Positions 26,282 through 34,795 of a stretch of 64,000 bases of DNA are shown here, in pieces; position 1 is the first letter of the stretch; each line of letters begins with the position of its first letter. Source of the stretch: Candidatus Sulfopaludibacter sp. SbA3. GTDB taxonomy: Bacteria; Pseudomonadota; Alphaproteobacteria; Caulobacterales; Hyphomonadaceae. The stretch is from positions 1-64,000 of the forward strand of contig CAMDAC010000006.1 in the NCBI GenBank assembly GCA_945888325.1, read 5' to 3'. Made by a program: the position numbers and the translations under genes. The notes beneath the pieces were generated by a model. The model was given only the letters and a program-made list of their open reading frames with translations, was not told the DNA's origin and ran no database searches.

Positions 26282-26706
26282 ACCCGCAGCTGACCAATCC
26301 GAGGGCGGACGAAATCGACGCGATCCTGAAGCGCCTGCCGTTTGCACAGACGCTCGGTATGCGCTGCGAAGTGCTGGGCGACGAGATGACGGCGATCCTG
26401 CCCTTCCAGGAGAAGCTGATCGGCAATGTGGCGATCCGGGCCTTGCATGGCGGAGCGATTGCAAGCTTCCTTGAGCTAACGGCGATGCTGCAGGTGTTCC
26501 TCGTCTCCGACATGCCGCGCCCGCCAAAGCCGATCAACCTGACCATCGATTACCTGCGGCAGGGTCATGCGAAGGACCTTTATGCGCGGGCGTACGTGCT
26601 GAAGATGGGCCGGCGGATGGCGTCCGTGCGGGCGGAAGCCTGGCAGGAGAACCGCGCCGAGCCGGTGACGGCGCTGATGGCGCATTTCCTGGTGGCGGCG
26701 GATTAG
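26278..26706 (+). CDS. Second PaaI-like thioesterase
   Basis: 142 aa, hotdog fold with ALHGGAIASFLELTAMLQVF and a following NLTIDYLRQGHAKDLYARAYV strand pattern. It aligns along its whole length with the product of the overlapping upstream gene but is clearly diverged, which suggests an old tandem duplication. Translational coupling through ATGA. Substrate unknown. Confidence 0.87.
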   Translation: MNPQLTNPRADEIDAILKRLPFAQTLGMRCEVLGDEMTAILPFQEKLIGNVAIRALHGGAIASFLELTAMLQVFLVSDMPRPPKPINLTIDYLRQGHAKDLYARAYVLKMGRRMASVRAEAWQENRAEPVTALMAHFLVAAD

Positions 26707-27275
26707 GCGGCGTTCCGTGGCCGGAGGGGTTTCGCAAGGAGACGGGGCAAGTTTTCCTGAGGCTTGATCGGGTTGGAGTTTATGTCTTCAGAGGCGTGTT
26801 GCCTGTAGGCGCAGGCCTGCGCCTCCCCTCGCCAAACCGTGTCACGCCGTTTCAATCCGTGCACTTCGCGTGGTGATTTTCTCTCAGCGATTCTCATTTT
26901 TATCACTTCGCATCGATTCCTTATCGACTGTTCTCGCGGTGGGTGAAGGCGAGATGTGGGGGGGGCGGTCTGCGGTGCGGCGCCTGCCGGGCAAATCGCT
27001 TGGAGAATACTTCGGGCGCAGATCCAGCCGGATTGGCAAGCTGTGGAATTCTTCACCATCCTTGTCCTCCGGCGGAAGCCCGGACCCAGAACTTCGACGC
27101 TGACAAAAGTCTTCTTCGCCAGTTTTCCTTTGGAAAACAGGCCTTCTCGGGGAAATCGCGGTGCGATTTCTGATCCCTCGAAGGGTCCCGGTCTTCGCCG
27201 GGATGATCGGGATATCAGCTTCGGGAATGGGGGTGAATGGAGCGGAAACGTAGGGGCAGGTCAAAACTTGCGCCG
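26707..27275. other. 569-bp intergenic region, no convincing gene
   Basis: Several short open frames exist here but none has a ribosome-binding site, a domain or gene-like composition; the base composition is uneven, with AT-rich stretches near 26870-26930. The right half holds inverted copies of a short GC-rich motif (27065-27206) and a hairpin with arms GAAATCGC and GCGATTTC (27152-27170). It lies between convergent genes (thioesterase and serine hydrolase), so it probably carries terminator-type and repeat sequences. Confidence 0.6.
27065..27206. repeat. Inverted pair of REP-like intergenic motifs with a hairpin between
   Basis: On the plus strand at 27183-27206 is GGGTCCCGG, then CTTCGCCGGGATGA. 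The minus strand of 27065-27088 reads GGGTCCGGGCTTCCGCCGG, a diverged inverted copy. Between them lies the hairpin at 27152-27170. A third related motif (GGTCCCGG ... CCGGGATGACA) occurs at 29305-29346, and the hairpin core plus CTGATCC recurs near 34730. Confidence 0.55.
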
Positions 27276-28427
27276 CTATTGTACCTCCGGAAAGGCGCGC
27301 GCGATGCGCTGGTTCCATTCATAAAGGGCGGGCCAATTCTCGCCCTCGTTGGGCATCAGGCCAAGGCGGACGATCACGAGGTCGCGGCTGGGCACGACCC
27401 ATATCGTCTGGCCCTCATGGCCACCGGCGTGGAAGGCGTCGCGCGGATCGGAATCAGCGTTCTGCCGGTGTGTGAGCGGTCCTTTGGCCGGGATGATCCA
27501 CCAGCCGGCACCATAGACGTTGGTGTTGACTGCGGGACCCGGAGCGCGGGCGAAATCAACCCAGCCCTCGGGAAGTATCTGCTGGCCGTCCCACACACCA
27601 TCGCGCAGATAGAGGTAGCCGAACTTCGCAAAATCCCGCGCGCTGGCCCAGATGAGCGAGCCGCCAAGATAGGTTCCTTTCGAATCGAACTCGGCCACCG
27701 TGTCCATGCCGATCCGGTCGAACAGAATCCGGTCAAAGGCGGCCTTGGAGTCTTCCGCGTTCCCGTCCGTGCCGAGCGTGACCTGCAAGGCATATCCGAT
27801 ATTGTGAAAGGTGGGTGTCGAATAGGTCCAGAACGTGCCCGGCGCATGCAGGAGGGGGAAGGCGCGCATCGCGTAGCCGAGCGCATCGAACCGTCCGTCG
27901 CCGTACATCAGTTGGACCACATCGCTTTTGACCGGGTTCGGATCGCCATCGAGTTCGTGGTAATCCATGCCGTCGACGGCGTTGAGCCACTGGCGCCAGG
28001 TGATCGCGGCCGCTTTGCTGTCAGCGGGATAGAGTGTGGGCATGGGGGAATCGAGTTCGATGTCCGCACCGGCTTGCCTGGCTGCGCCCACCAGCGCCTG
28101 CGTGACAGATTTGGCCATGCTCCAGGAAATCTGCCGGGTCTGCGGCGTGAAGTTCTTGCCGTAGGCTTCGGCCACGAGTCGGCCGCGCCAGATGATGACG
28201 AGCCCGCGCGTTTCGCCCATCACGTCCTTGACCGACTTGCCCATGGCTTCGGCGACCAGGGCGTCAACAGCCGCCTTGGAGTCCAGCGGCAACTCGCCTG
28301 TCTGCCAGCCGGAGGTTGGATAAGCGAGGCCTTCGGGCTGCGCCGGCAGAGGGGTAAGCGACTGCGCGCCAGCGCCGAACGCCAGCAGGGCCGCGGCGAC
28401 GAGTCCTCCAAGAATCTTGGCCTTCAT
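27276..28427 (-). CDS. Exported serine hydrolase, beta-lactamase/6-aminohexanoate-dimer hydrolase type
   Basis: 383 aa; GGAGGG precedes the ATG at 28427. Signal peptide MKAKILGGLVAAALLAFGAGAQS. SxxK motif as SMAK (Ser103, Lys106) and a Tyr motif YST in place of YxN; the late HAGGHEGQ stretch takes the place of the KTG box, as in the nylon-oligomer hydrolase group. It is probably a periplasmic amidase or esterase. Related to the longer product of 10315-11814 but without that protein's N-terminal extension. Confidence 0.86.
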   Translation of the reverse strand: MKAKILGGLVAAALLAFGAGAQSLTPLPAQPEGLAYPTSGWQTGELPLDSKAAVDALVAEAMGKSVKDVMGETRGLVIIWRGRLVAEAYGKNFTPQTRQISWSMAKSVTQALVGAARQAGADIELDSPMPTLYPADSKAAAITWRQWLNAVDGMDYHELDGDPNPVKSDVVQLMYGDGRFDALGYAMRAFPLLHAPGTFWTYSTPTFHNIGYALQVTLGTDGNAEDSKAAFDRILFDRIGMDTVAEFDSKGTYLGGSLIWASARDFAKFGYLYLRDGVWDGQQILPEGWVDFARAPGPAVNTNVYGAGWWIIPAKGPLTHRQNADSDPRDAFHAGGHEGQTIWVVPSRDLVIVRLGLMPNEGENWPALYEWNQRIARAFPEVQ

Positions 28428-28483
28428 GCTGGCGCCCTCCCCGGTTATGGTTATGCTTGGTCAAAGCTGTTGTGGACCGGGAC

Positions 28484-28801
28484 ATGAAGCTCGTCAAAGC
28501 CTTCGCCATCGTGCTCGTGGTTCTCGGCGCCGCCGGAGGGCTCGCCTGGCAGTTCTTCCTGAAGGACCAGGTTGCCTATGCGCAGATCGCGACGGCGTAC
28601 GGCGCCAAGATGGTCTGCTCCTGCCGTCATGTCGCGGAGCGACCTATGGAGAGCTGCCTGACCGACTTCACGGTGGACATCAGCCAGATTACCTTTGATG
28701 AAACCGCAGAAACCGTTCGTGCCAGCGTGCTCGGCGGCCTTGTCTCGTCTGAAGCCCGGAAAACCGGTCCTGAAACCGGCTGCACATTGGTGGAAAAATG
28801 A
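28484..28801 (+). CDS. Small membrane-anchored protein of unknown function
   Basis: 105 aa from the ATG at 28484; the ribosome-binding site is weak. One N-terminal hydrophobic segment (AFAIVLVVLGAAGGLAWQFF) acts as anchor, followed by a small domain with four Cys (MVCSCRHVAERPMESC ... GCTLVEK) that could form two disulfides in the periplasm. No family recognised. Its stop overlaps the start of the DUF6265 gene by 4 bp. Confidence 0.72.
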   Translation: MKLVKAFAIVLVVLGAAGGLAWQFFLKDQVAYAQIATAYGAKMVCSCRHVAERPMESCLTDFTVDISQITFDETAETVRASVLGGLVSSEARKTGPETGCTLVEK

Positions 28802-29238
28802 AACGCTCTTTTGTTGCCCTGTCGCTACTCGCCGCGTCAGCGATGCTGGCCCCCGCCGCGCATGCGGACGAAGGGCTGAAATGGATGACCGGGTGCTGGC
28901 GCACGGCGGACAAGAGCTACAAGGAAGTCTGGTCGAAACCGGAATCGGGATTCCTGTTCGGCTATTCGCTGACCTATGACGAGACGGGCGCGCTGAGCTT
29001 CTTCGAGCAGGCGCGAATCGATGGCGGGGCGCCGGCGGTGTTCAATGCCTATCCGGGCGGCTTCGGGCCGTCGGAGTTCACCGAGGAGAGCCGCGCCAAG
29101 AACACGGTGACGTTCGCGAACTCCGCGCATGATTATCCCCAGCGCATCGTCTACACGCGCAAGGGCAGCCGGATGAGCGCGACGATCTCGCTGGCGAACG
29201 GCGCGCGGGCTCAGACCTGGGACTTCAAGAAGTGCTAG
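28798..29238 (+). CDS. DUF6265 family exported protein
   Basis: 146 aa. Signal peptide MKRSFVALSLLAASAMLAPAAHA, then the family pattern: WMTGCWR near the start of the mature protein, KPESGFLFGYSLTYDETG, and ANSAHDYPQRIVYTRKGSRMSATI near the end. Lipocalin-like beta domain of unknown role, about 120 aa. Translationally coupled to the small anchored protein upstream. Confidence 0.83.
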   Translation: MKRSFVALSLLAASAMLAPAAHADEGLKWMTGCWRTADKSYKEVWSKPESGFLFGYSLTYDETGALSFFEQARIDGGAPAVFNAYPGGFGPSEFTEESRAKNTVTFANSAHDYPQRIVYTRKGSRMSATISLANGARAQTWDFKKC

Positions 29239-29273
29239 GCTGAAAGGCCGGCCAGCGCGTGAGCGCTTGAGCC

Positions 29274-29346
29274 GGGACCTTGTTGCGGCAACAGCGTAGA
29301 GAAGGTCCCGGATCACGGCCGCTTTGCGGCCTGTCCGGGATGACAG
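29274..29346. repeat. Nested hairpin element between convergent genes (bidirectional terminator/REP-like)
   Basis: GGGACCTT (29274-29281) pairs with AAGGTCCC (29303-29310), enclosing TGTTG-cgg-CAACA (29282-29294). The right half can fold alternatively: CCCGGA (29308-29313) with TCCGGG (29335-29340) around GGCCGC-ttt-GCGGCC (29318-29332). It fills the 112-bp gap between two convergent stops. The motif ends GTCCGGGATGACA, resembling the copies near 27065-27206. Confidence 0.6.
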
Positions 29347-29350
29347 GGTG

Positions 29351-30229
29351 TTACTGCTCTTCTGTGACTGGCTCTTCTTCCTCGACGATGGGCTCGCCGC
29401 CGAAGCGGGGGGCCCAGGCTTCGGTGAGGAGCGGGGCGAGGTCGGAAGCCGGAAGGGTCACCTCATAGGCGCCCTCGGCATAGGAGCCGATGTCATAGGG
29501 CGAGAACACCAGGGTGATGCCGCCGATCTTGCCGGCCTCGGATGAGGGCGCGAAGACGAAGCGGCCCTTGTAGACATCCGGAGCGTCCGTGGTCGGAGCA
29601 AGCAGCTCTTCGAGGCTCGACTCGATGGTGGCGGGCTCGTCAGCATAGCCGCGCTCCTGCTTTTCTACGGCGAGGGCCTTGATCGCGAGCTCGCCGAAAG
29701 CCGCGGGATCGGCGATGAAGGTGGAGAGCGGGAGGGCGTCCGCCTCCCCCTTGCGGTAGATGCCGCCGCCGAGGAAGTAGTTCGGGTGGGCGCCGCCGGT
29801 ATAGGTGGCGACCGTGTCGCTGACCGAAATCACGTCGTCAAAGACGCCGGTGGCCTTGTGGGCGATTTCAAGCGTGTAGCCCATGAACCAGGATTTCTCA
29901 CCGGAGGTCGCGGCATCCTCGTCCGCCATCTTGCGGCCCTCGTCGGCGGAGACGGCCAGCTCGTCGAGGGAGGTCTTGCCGTAGGACCAGAGGCGGTAAG
30001 CGAGCGCCGGATCGAACGCGAGAATGGCGGGGTCGATGTCGAGCTGGACTGCGTAGTTTTCGCTTTCGAGACTGTAGGCGGTCTGGAAGCCTTCGGGGGC
30101 AACGGGCGGAGCGGCTTCGGCGCTGGCGATTTCGGCCACCGCGTCTACTGCGGCGGGTTCGGCCGCCTCCGGTGTGCAGGCGGCGAGCATCAGCGCGGCG
30201 AGGGAGACCGTGGAGAGAAGGCGGATCAT
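29351..30229 (-). CDS. DUF3298-domain lipoprotein (RsiV/PdaC-like)
   Basis: 292 aa. Lipobox LMLAAC with Cys near residue 18, a Glu/Ala-rich linker, then a DUF4163-like and a DUF3298-like half: YTGGAHPNYF is the diagnostic GGAHP motif, and SPYDIGSYAEGAYEVTLP closes the domain. In other bacteria this domain occurs in anti-sigma factor RsiV, where it binds lysozyme, and in peptidoglycan deacetylases. Here it stands alone as a lipoprotein, 14 bp downstream of putA, so probably co-transcribed with it. Confidence 0.85.
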   Translation of the reverse strand: MIRLLSTVSLAALMLAACTPEAAEPAAVDAVAEIASAEAAPPVAPEGFQTAYSLESENYAVQLDIDPAILAFDPALAYRLWSYGKTSLDELAVSADEGRKMADEDAATSGEKSWFMGYTLEIAHKATGVFDDVISVSDTVATYTGGAHPNYFLGGGIYRKGEADALPLSTFIADPAAFGELAIKALAVEKQERGYADEPATIESSLEELLAPTTDAPDVYKGRFVFAPSSEAGKIGGITLVFSPYDIGSYAEGAYEVTLPASDLAPLLTEAWAPRFGGEPIVEEEEPVTEEQ

Positions 30230-30243
30230 GGAGCGGGGACTTT

Positions 30244-33200
30244 CTAGAGGCTGAGGAGTTCGGCGTCGCCGCCCTGCGCGGTGATGTTGACACTTACCAC
30301 CCGTTCGGTGGCGAAACGATGGAGATAATGCGGGCCGCCCGCTTTCGGGCCGGTGCCGGAGAGGCCTTCGCCGCCGAAGGGCTGTACGCCGACCACGGCG
30401 CCGATCATCGAGCGGTTCACATAGGTGTTGCCGGCGGGCATGGCGGCTTTCACGGAGGCGTGGAAGCTTTCGAGGCGCGAATGGATGCCGAGCGTCAAGC
30501 CGTAGCCCTTGGCGTGCAGGGCGGCGCCGGTGGCGGCGATATTGTCCGGATCGTAGCGCAGGATGTGGAGGACGGGGCCGAAGGTTTCCTCCGTGATCTG
30601 ATCAAGCGAGGAGAGCTCGACAAGCGCCGGGCCGAAGCCGGTGCCTTCTTCCGCGAGCGCGCCGGGATCGATCTGGTGGAGGAGCTTCGCCTCCCCTTTC
30701 ATGCGGGCGAGGTGTTTTTCGAGCAGGCCGCGCGCGTCGCCGTCGATGACCGGGCCGGTATCGGTGTCCGGCAGTGCGGGGTCGCCCATCTTGAGTTCGT
30801 TCATGGCGCCGATCAGGCCTTCGATCAGGCTGTCCGCCGTGGCGTTTGGCAGAAAGGCGAGGCGCAGGGCGGAGCAGCGCTGGCCGGCGGAGCCGAAGGC
30901 AGAGGTGATCATGTCGTCGATGACCTGTTCGCGCAGGGCGGTAGTGTCGACGAAGAGGCCGTTGAGGCCGCCGGTCTCCGCGATCAGCGGAATGATCGGG
31001 CCGTCACGGCCGGCGAGCGTGCGGTTGATCAGGCGGGCGGTGGACGTGCCGCCGGTGAAGCAGACGCCGGAGACGCGCAGGTCTGCAGTGAGCTTCGCGC
31101 CGACGGTTTCGCCGCGGCCGGGGAGAAGGTGGAGCGCGTCCACGGGCAGGCCCGCCTTGTGGAAGAGGCGGACGGCTTCGAAGGCGATCAGCGGCGTCTG
31201 CTCGGCGGGCTTGGCGGCGACTGTGTTGCCGGCGGCGAGGGCGGCGGCGATCTGGCCGGTGAAGATGGCGAGCGGGAAGTTCCAGGGCGAGATGCAGCAG
31301 AAGACGCCGCGGCCATGGAGGGAGAGGTGGTTGGTCTCGCCGGTCGGGCCCGGGAGGCGGACGGGGGCGGCGAATTCCTCCGTGGCCTGATGAGCGTAGT
31401 AGCGGCAGAAATCGACCGCCTCGCGCACTTCGGCGATGCCGTCCGGCAGCGTCTTGCCGGCTTCGCGGGCCATCAGGGCGATCAGTCGGGGCGCTTCGGC
31501 CTCCATCGCATCGGCCATGGCATGGAGATATTCGGCGCGTTTGGCGCCTCCGAGACGGTCCCATGCGGGCTGGTAGGCGGCGGCGGCATCGAGCGCCTTG
31601 CCGATGGCGGCCTCATCGGCTTCGAGCACTGCGCCGAGGGCGCGGGAATGGTCGGCGGGGGCGCGGACCATCTCGCCGCCGCCGGAGGTGGCGACGCCAG
31701 AGACGATCGGGCCTGCGGCGATGGCGGCGCCGCCATCGAGCGCCTTGACGGCGGAGGCGAAGCCATTGCGCACGCCGAGCTGGCTGAGATCATGGCCGAG
31801 GGAATTCCTCCGTGCACTGCCATAGAGGCGCGGCGGGGTCGGGATGCGCGGATGGCGGCGCGGGCCGATCTCGACCTTGGCGATGGGATCGGTGACGACC
31901 TGTTCGGGCGGCACGGCGTCATCGAGGAAGGAGTGGACAAAGCTGGTGTTGGCGCCGTTCTCGAGGAGGCGGCGGACGAGGTAAGGCAGGAGGTCCTCGT
32001 GGGCGCCGACGGGGGCGTAGACGCGCACGCGCGTTCCGGCATCGGCAGCCTCATACAGCGGCTCGCCCATCCCGTGCAGGCGCTGGAATTCGAAGCCCGA
32101 GACCCCGGCGGCGCCGGCGAGGAGGTCGACCGCGGCAAGGGTGTGGGCATTGTGGGTGGCGAAGCAGGGATAGATGGCGGGCGAGGCCGCGAGCATGGCT
32201 TTCGCGCAGGCGAGGTAGTGAACGTCCGTACCCTGCTTGGTGGTGAAGACCGGGAAGTTCGGATAGCCTTCGACCTGGGCGTTCTTGATTTCGGAATCCC
32301 AGTAGGCGCCTTTGACGAGACGGACCATGAAGCGGCGGCCGGTGACGTTGGCGAGCGTGCCGAGCCGTTCGATGACGGCGAGAGCACGCTTTTGGTAGGC
32401 TTGCACCGCGAGGCCGAGGCCGGTCCAGCCTTCGAGGGAGGGCTCGCGGGCGAGTTTCTCGAAGATCTTGAGGCTGATGACGAGACGGTGGGCTTCCTCG
32501 GCGTCGAGGCAGAGGCCGATGTTCGCTTTCGCGGCCTGCTGGCAGAGGGTGAGCACTTTCGGATACATCTCCGCCATGACGCGCGCTTCCTTGACGGCGA
32601 GATAGCGCGGGTGGAGGGCGGAGAGCTTGACCGAGACGCCATTGGCGGATTCCGGCGGCAGTTTCGCGTCCTTGTCGGCGGCGACGGCGGCGATGGCGTC
32701 TTCATAGGCCTTGAAGTAGCGGGCGGCGTCGGCGCTGGTGCGCGCGCCCTCCCCCAGCATGTCGAAGGAGAAATGGGCGGCCTCGCCGGATTTCACCATG
32801 CGGCGGCCGCGCTTCAGGGCTTCCTCGACCGTCCGCCCAAGGACGAACTGTTCGCCCATGATGCGCATCGCCTGCATCATGGCGGCGCGGATGACCGGCT
32901 CGCCGCTCTGGCGGATCAGGCCGCCGACGAAGGAGGCCGGGCCCTTCTTGGCGCTGTCAGGCGCGCCGATGACGCGGCCGGTGAGCATCAGGCCCCAGGT
33001 GGAGGCGTTGACGAGCCAGGAGTCTGACTGGCCCTGGTGGGCGCCCCAGTTGCCGGAGCGGATCTTCTCGGCGATCAGGTCGTCGCGGGTGGCGGCGTCG
33101 GGCACGCGCAGCAGCGCTTCGGCGAGGCACATCAGGGCGAGGCCTTCGGAATTGGTCAGGCCGAACTCCTCAAGGAAGCTTTCCATCATGCCTTTGCGGC

Positions 33201-33435
33201 GGCCACGGGAACGGGCGAGGACGACCAGTTCGCGGCCGCGGCGGACAGCGCCTTCGCGGATCGGCCCGGGCAGCACGCCCTGCTTGATCAGGCCTTCGAG
33301 GAGGGCTTCTTCATCGGCGAATTTCAGCGCGTCGAGCGCGTCCCAGTCGACCGGGAGCGAGGCAAGGGTATCAGGCATGGGAACGGGCGAACTCACAGGA
33401 AAAGAGGCAAGGTTTTGCGCCTGCGGTGCAGGCAT
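30244..33435 (-). CDS. putA: Bifunctional proline dehydrogenase / L-glutamate gamma-semialdehyde dehydrogenase PutA
   Basis: 1063 aa from the ATG at 33435 (alternative ATG at 33378). The first ~500 residues form the FAD-dependent proline dehydrogenase barrel: RLVKGAYWDSEIK, FATHNAHTL and EFQRLHGMGEPLYE. The second half is an aldehyde dehydrogenase with the catalytic Cys in SAGQRCSALR (about residue 854). The enzyme oxidises proline to glutamate with substrate channelling. No N-terminal ribbon-helix-helix DNA-binding domain is present, so unlike E. coli PutA it cannot repress its own gene. The DUF3298 lipoprotein gene follows at 14 bp. Confidence 0.95.
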   Translation of the reverse strand: MPAPQAQNLASFPVSSPVPMPDTLASLPVDWDALDALKFADEEALLEGLIKQGVLPGPIREGAVRRGRELVVLARSRGRRKGMMESFLEEFGLTNSEGLALMCLAEALLRVPDAATRDDLIAEKIRSGNWGAHQGQSDSWLVNASTWGLMLTGRVIGAPDSAKKGPASFVGGLIRQSGEPVIRAAMMQAMRIMGEQFVLGRTVEEALKRGRRMVKSGEAAHFSFDMLGEGARTSADAARYFKAYEDAIAAVAADKDAKLPPESANGVSVKLSALHPRYLAVKEARVMAEMYPKVLTLCQQAAKANIGLCLDAEEAHRLVISLKIFEKLAREPSLEGWTGLGLAVQAYQKRALAVIERLGTLANVTGRRFMVRLVKGAYWDSEIKNAQVEGYPNFPVFTTKQGTDVHYLACAKAMLAASPAIYPCFATHNAHTLAAVDLLAGAAGVSGFEFQRLHGMGEPLYEAADAGTRVRVYAPVGAHEDLLPYLVRRLLENGANTSFVHSFLDDAVPPEQVVTDPIAKVEIGPRRHPRIPTPPRLYGSARRNSLGHDLSQLGVRNGFASAVKALDGGAAIAAGPIVSGVATSGGGEMVRAPADHSRALGAVLEADEAAIGKALDAAAAYQPAWDRLGGAKRAEYLHAMADAMEAEAPRLIALMAREAGKTLPDGIAEVREAVDFCRYYAHQATEEFAAPVRLPGPTGETNHLSLHGRGVFCCISPWNFPLAIFTGQIAAALAAGNTVAAKPAEQTPLIAFEAVRLFHKAGLPVDALHLLPGRGETVGAKLTADLRVSGVCFTGGTSTARLINRTLAGRDGPIIPLIAETGGLNGLFVDTTALREQVIDDMITSAFGSAGQRCSALRLAFLPNATADSLIEGLIGAMNELKMGDPALPDTDTGPVIDGDARGLLEKHLARMKGEAKLLHQIDPGALAEEGTGFGPALVELSSLDQITEETFGPVLHILRYDPDNIAATGAALHAKGYGLTLGIHSRLESFHASVKAAMPAGNTYVNRSMIGAVVGVQPFGGEGLSGTGPKAGGPHYLHRFATERVVSVNITAQGGDAELLSL

Positions 33436-33577
33436 GGAGCCTGAATACCTGTGTCCGGAGCTGGCTGCGAGCGTAATTTGACGGCAGTGGACCTCTTTAC
33501 GCACTAGCGCAACCTCGCCACATTGCGCCGCGAACGGCCCGCGGGGGGCCCCGATGAAACGTCCAGTGGGAGATGCC

Positions 33578-34687
33578 ATGCGCATCATGCTCGTGACTGA
33601 CGCCTGGGATCCCCAGGTCAACGGCGTCGTGCGCACGATGAAGCGCATTATCGCCGAGACCGAGGCAATGGGGCATGTGTGGGAGATCGTGCACCCCGGC
33701 GCGGGCTTCATGACGATGCCGCTGCCGACCTATCCCGAGATAAAGATGGGCCTGTGGGGCCGGCCGCGGATCAGCAACATCTTCCACGAGTTCGAGCCGG
33801 ACGCGGTGCATATCGCCACCGAAGGCACGCTGGGGATGGCGGCGCGGGCGGTGTGCCTGACCGAAAAGCACCCCTTCTCCACCGCCTATCACACCCGCTT
33901 TCCGGAATATATTTCCGCACGCCTGCCGGTGCCGGTAGGCTGGGGCTATTCGTTCGTGCGCTGGTTCCACAAGTATTCCGGCAAGGTGATGGTGGCGACG
34001 CCGTCGCTGATGAAGGAGCTGGAGGATCACGGCTTCTCGAACCTCGTGGCCTGGAGCCGGGGCGTGGATACCGAGACCTTCACGCCGCTGAAGCGCGTGG
34101 AGGAAGGCCAGCCGGGCGATCCTTTTGCCGGGATGGCGCGGCCGATTTTCCTGAATGTCGGGCGTGTGGCGGTCGAAAAGAATATCGAGGCGTTTGCTGA
34201 CCTGACGCTGCCCGGCACCAAGGTGATCATCGGCGAAGGCCCTCAGCTGGAAGAGCTGAAGCGCAAGTACAAGGATGTGGTGTTCCTCGGCGCGAAGTTC
34301 GGCGACGAACTGGCGACCTGTTATGCGAGCGCGGACGTGTTCGTGTTCCCGAGCCTGACGGACACGTTCGGACTGGTGCTGCTGGAAGCGATGGCGGCGG
34401 GCACACCGGTGGCGGCATTCGATGCGACGGGCCCGCGCGACGTGATCCCCGGCTCGGGCGCGGGCACGATCACGCCGCTGGGCGGGGATCTGGCGAAGGG
34501 TGCGGTGGATTGCCTTGCGCTCAGCCGTGAGACGGCGCGGGCGCATGCCGAGACCTATAGCTGGCGGTCGTGCGCCGAAGTGTTCCTGGAAAACCTGCAG
34601 CCCCTGCCCCCGCCGCTGCGCCGGCGCTTCTGGCACAAGATCCGTATACGGAGACGCAAGCCGGTGGTGGAGAAGACGGAAGGTTAG
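33578..34687 (+). CDS. Family 4 glycosyltransferase (GT-B fold)
   Basis: 369 aa from the ATG at 33578, preceded by GGGAG. N-terminal TDAWDPQVNGVVRT and C-terminal SLTDTFGLVLLEAMAAG, the EX7E-type nucleotide-sugar site, identify the GT4 group related to GDP-mannose-dependent mannosyl- and digalactosyldiacylglycerol-type enzymes. Tail is very basic (RRRFWHKIRIRRRK), consistent with membrane-surface binding. It is divergent from putA and convergent with the pstS-type gene. A role in phosphate-free glycolipid synthesis is an attractive but unproven idea given the Pho box nearby. Confidence 0.87.
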   Translation: MRIMLVTDAWDPQVNGVVRTMKRIIAETEAMGHVWEIVHPGAGFMTMPLPTYPEIKMGLWGRPRISNIFHEFEPDAVHIATEGTLGMAARAVCLTEKHPFSTAYHTRFPEYISARLPVPVGWGYSFVRWFHKYSGKVMVATPSLMKELEDHGFSNLVAWSRGVDTETFTPLKRVEEGQPGDPFAGMARPIFLNVGRVAVEKNIEAFADLTLPGTKVIIGEGPQLEELKRKYKDVVFLGAKFGDELATCYASADVFVFPSLTDTFGLVLLEAMAAGTPVAAFDATGPRDVIPGSGAGTITPLGGDLAKGAVDCLALSRETARAHAETYSWRSCAEVFLENLQPLPPPLRRRFWHKIRIRRRKPVVEKTEG

Positions 34688-34700
34688 TCGCCTGCCTCAG

Positions 34701-34781
34701 GCCCCTCACCCCCGGCCCTTGTTCGGGCAATCGCAGTGCGATTGCTGATCCGAACAAGCCCGCAAGCGGGAGAGGGGTGAG
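34701..34781. repeat. Compound hairpin between convergent genes (bidirectional terminator-like)
   Basis: CTTGTTCGG (34718-34726) pairs with CCGAACAAG (34750-34758), enclosing GCAATCGCA (34727-34735) and TGCGATTGC (34737-34745). Outer CTCACCCC (34705-34712) pairs with GGGGTGAG (34774-34781), and CCCGC-AA-GCGGG lies at 34759-34770. The core plus CTGATCC also occurs at 27152-27176, so this is a dispersed intergenic element as well as a probable terminator. Confidence 0.6.
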
Positions 34782-34795
34782 ATCAGATCGCCGGA

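Noticed and set aside
26870-27318. Short open frames in the 569-bp intergenic region
   Set aside because: They cross the inverted repeats, have no ribosome-binding site and no plausible protein features.
30172-33027. 951-codon open frame on the plus strand
   Set aside because: It is antisense to putA, whose motifs are unmistakable; the Gly/Glu/Ala-rich translation has no fold signature.
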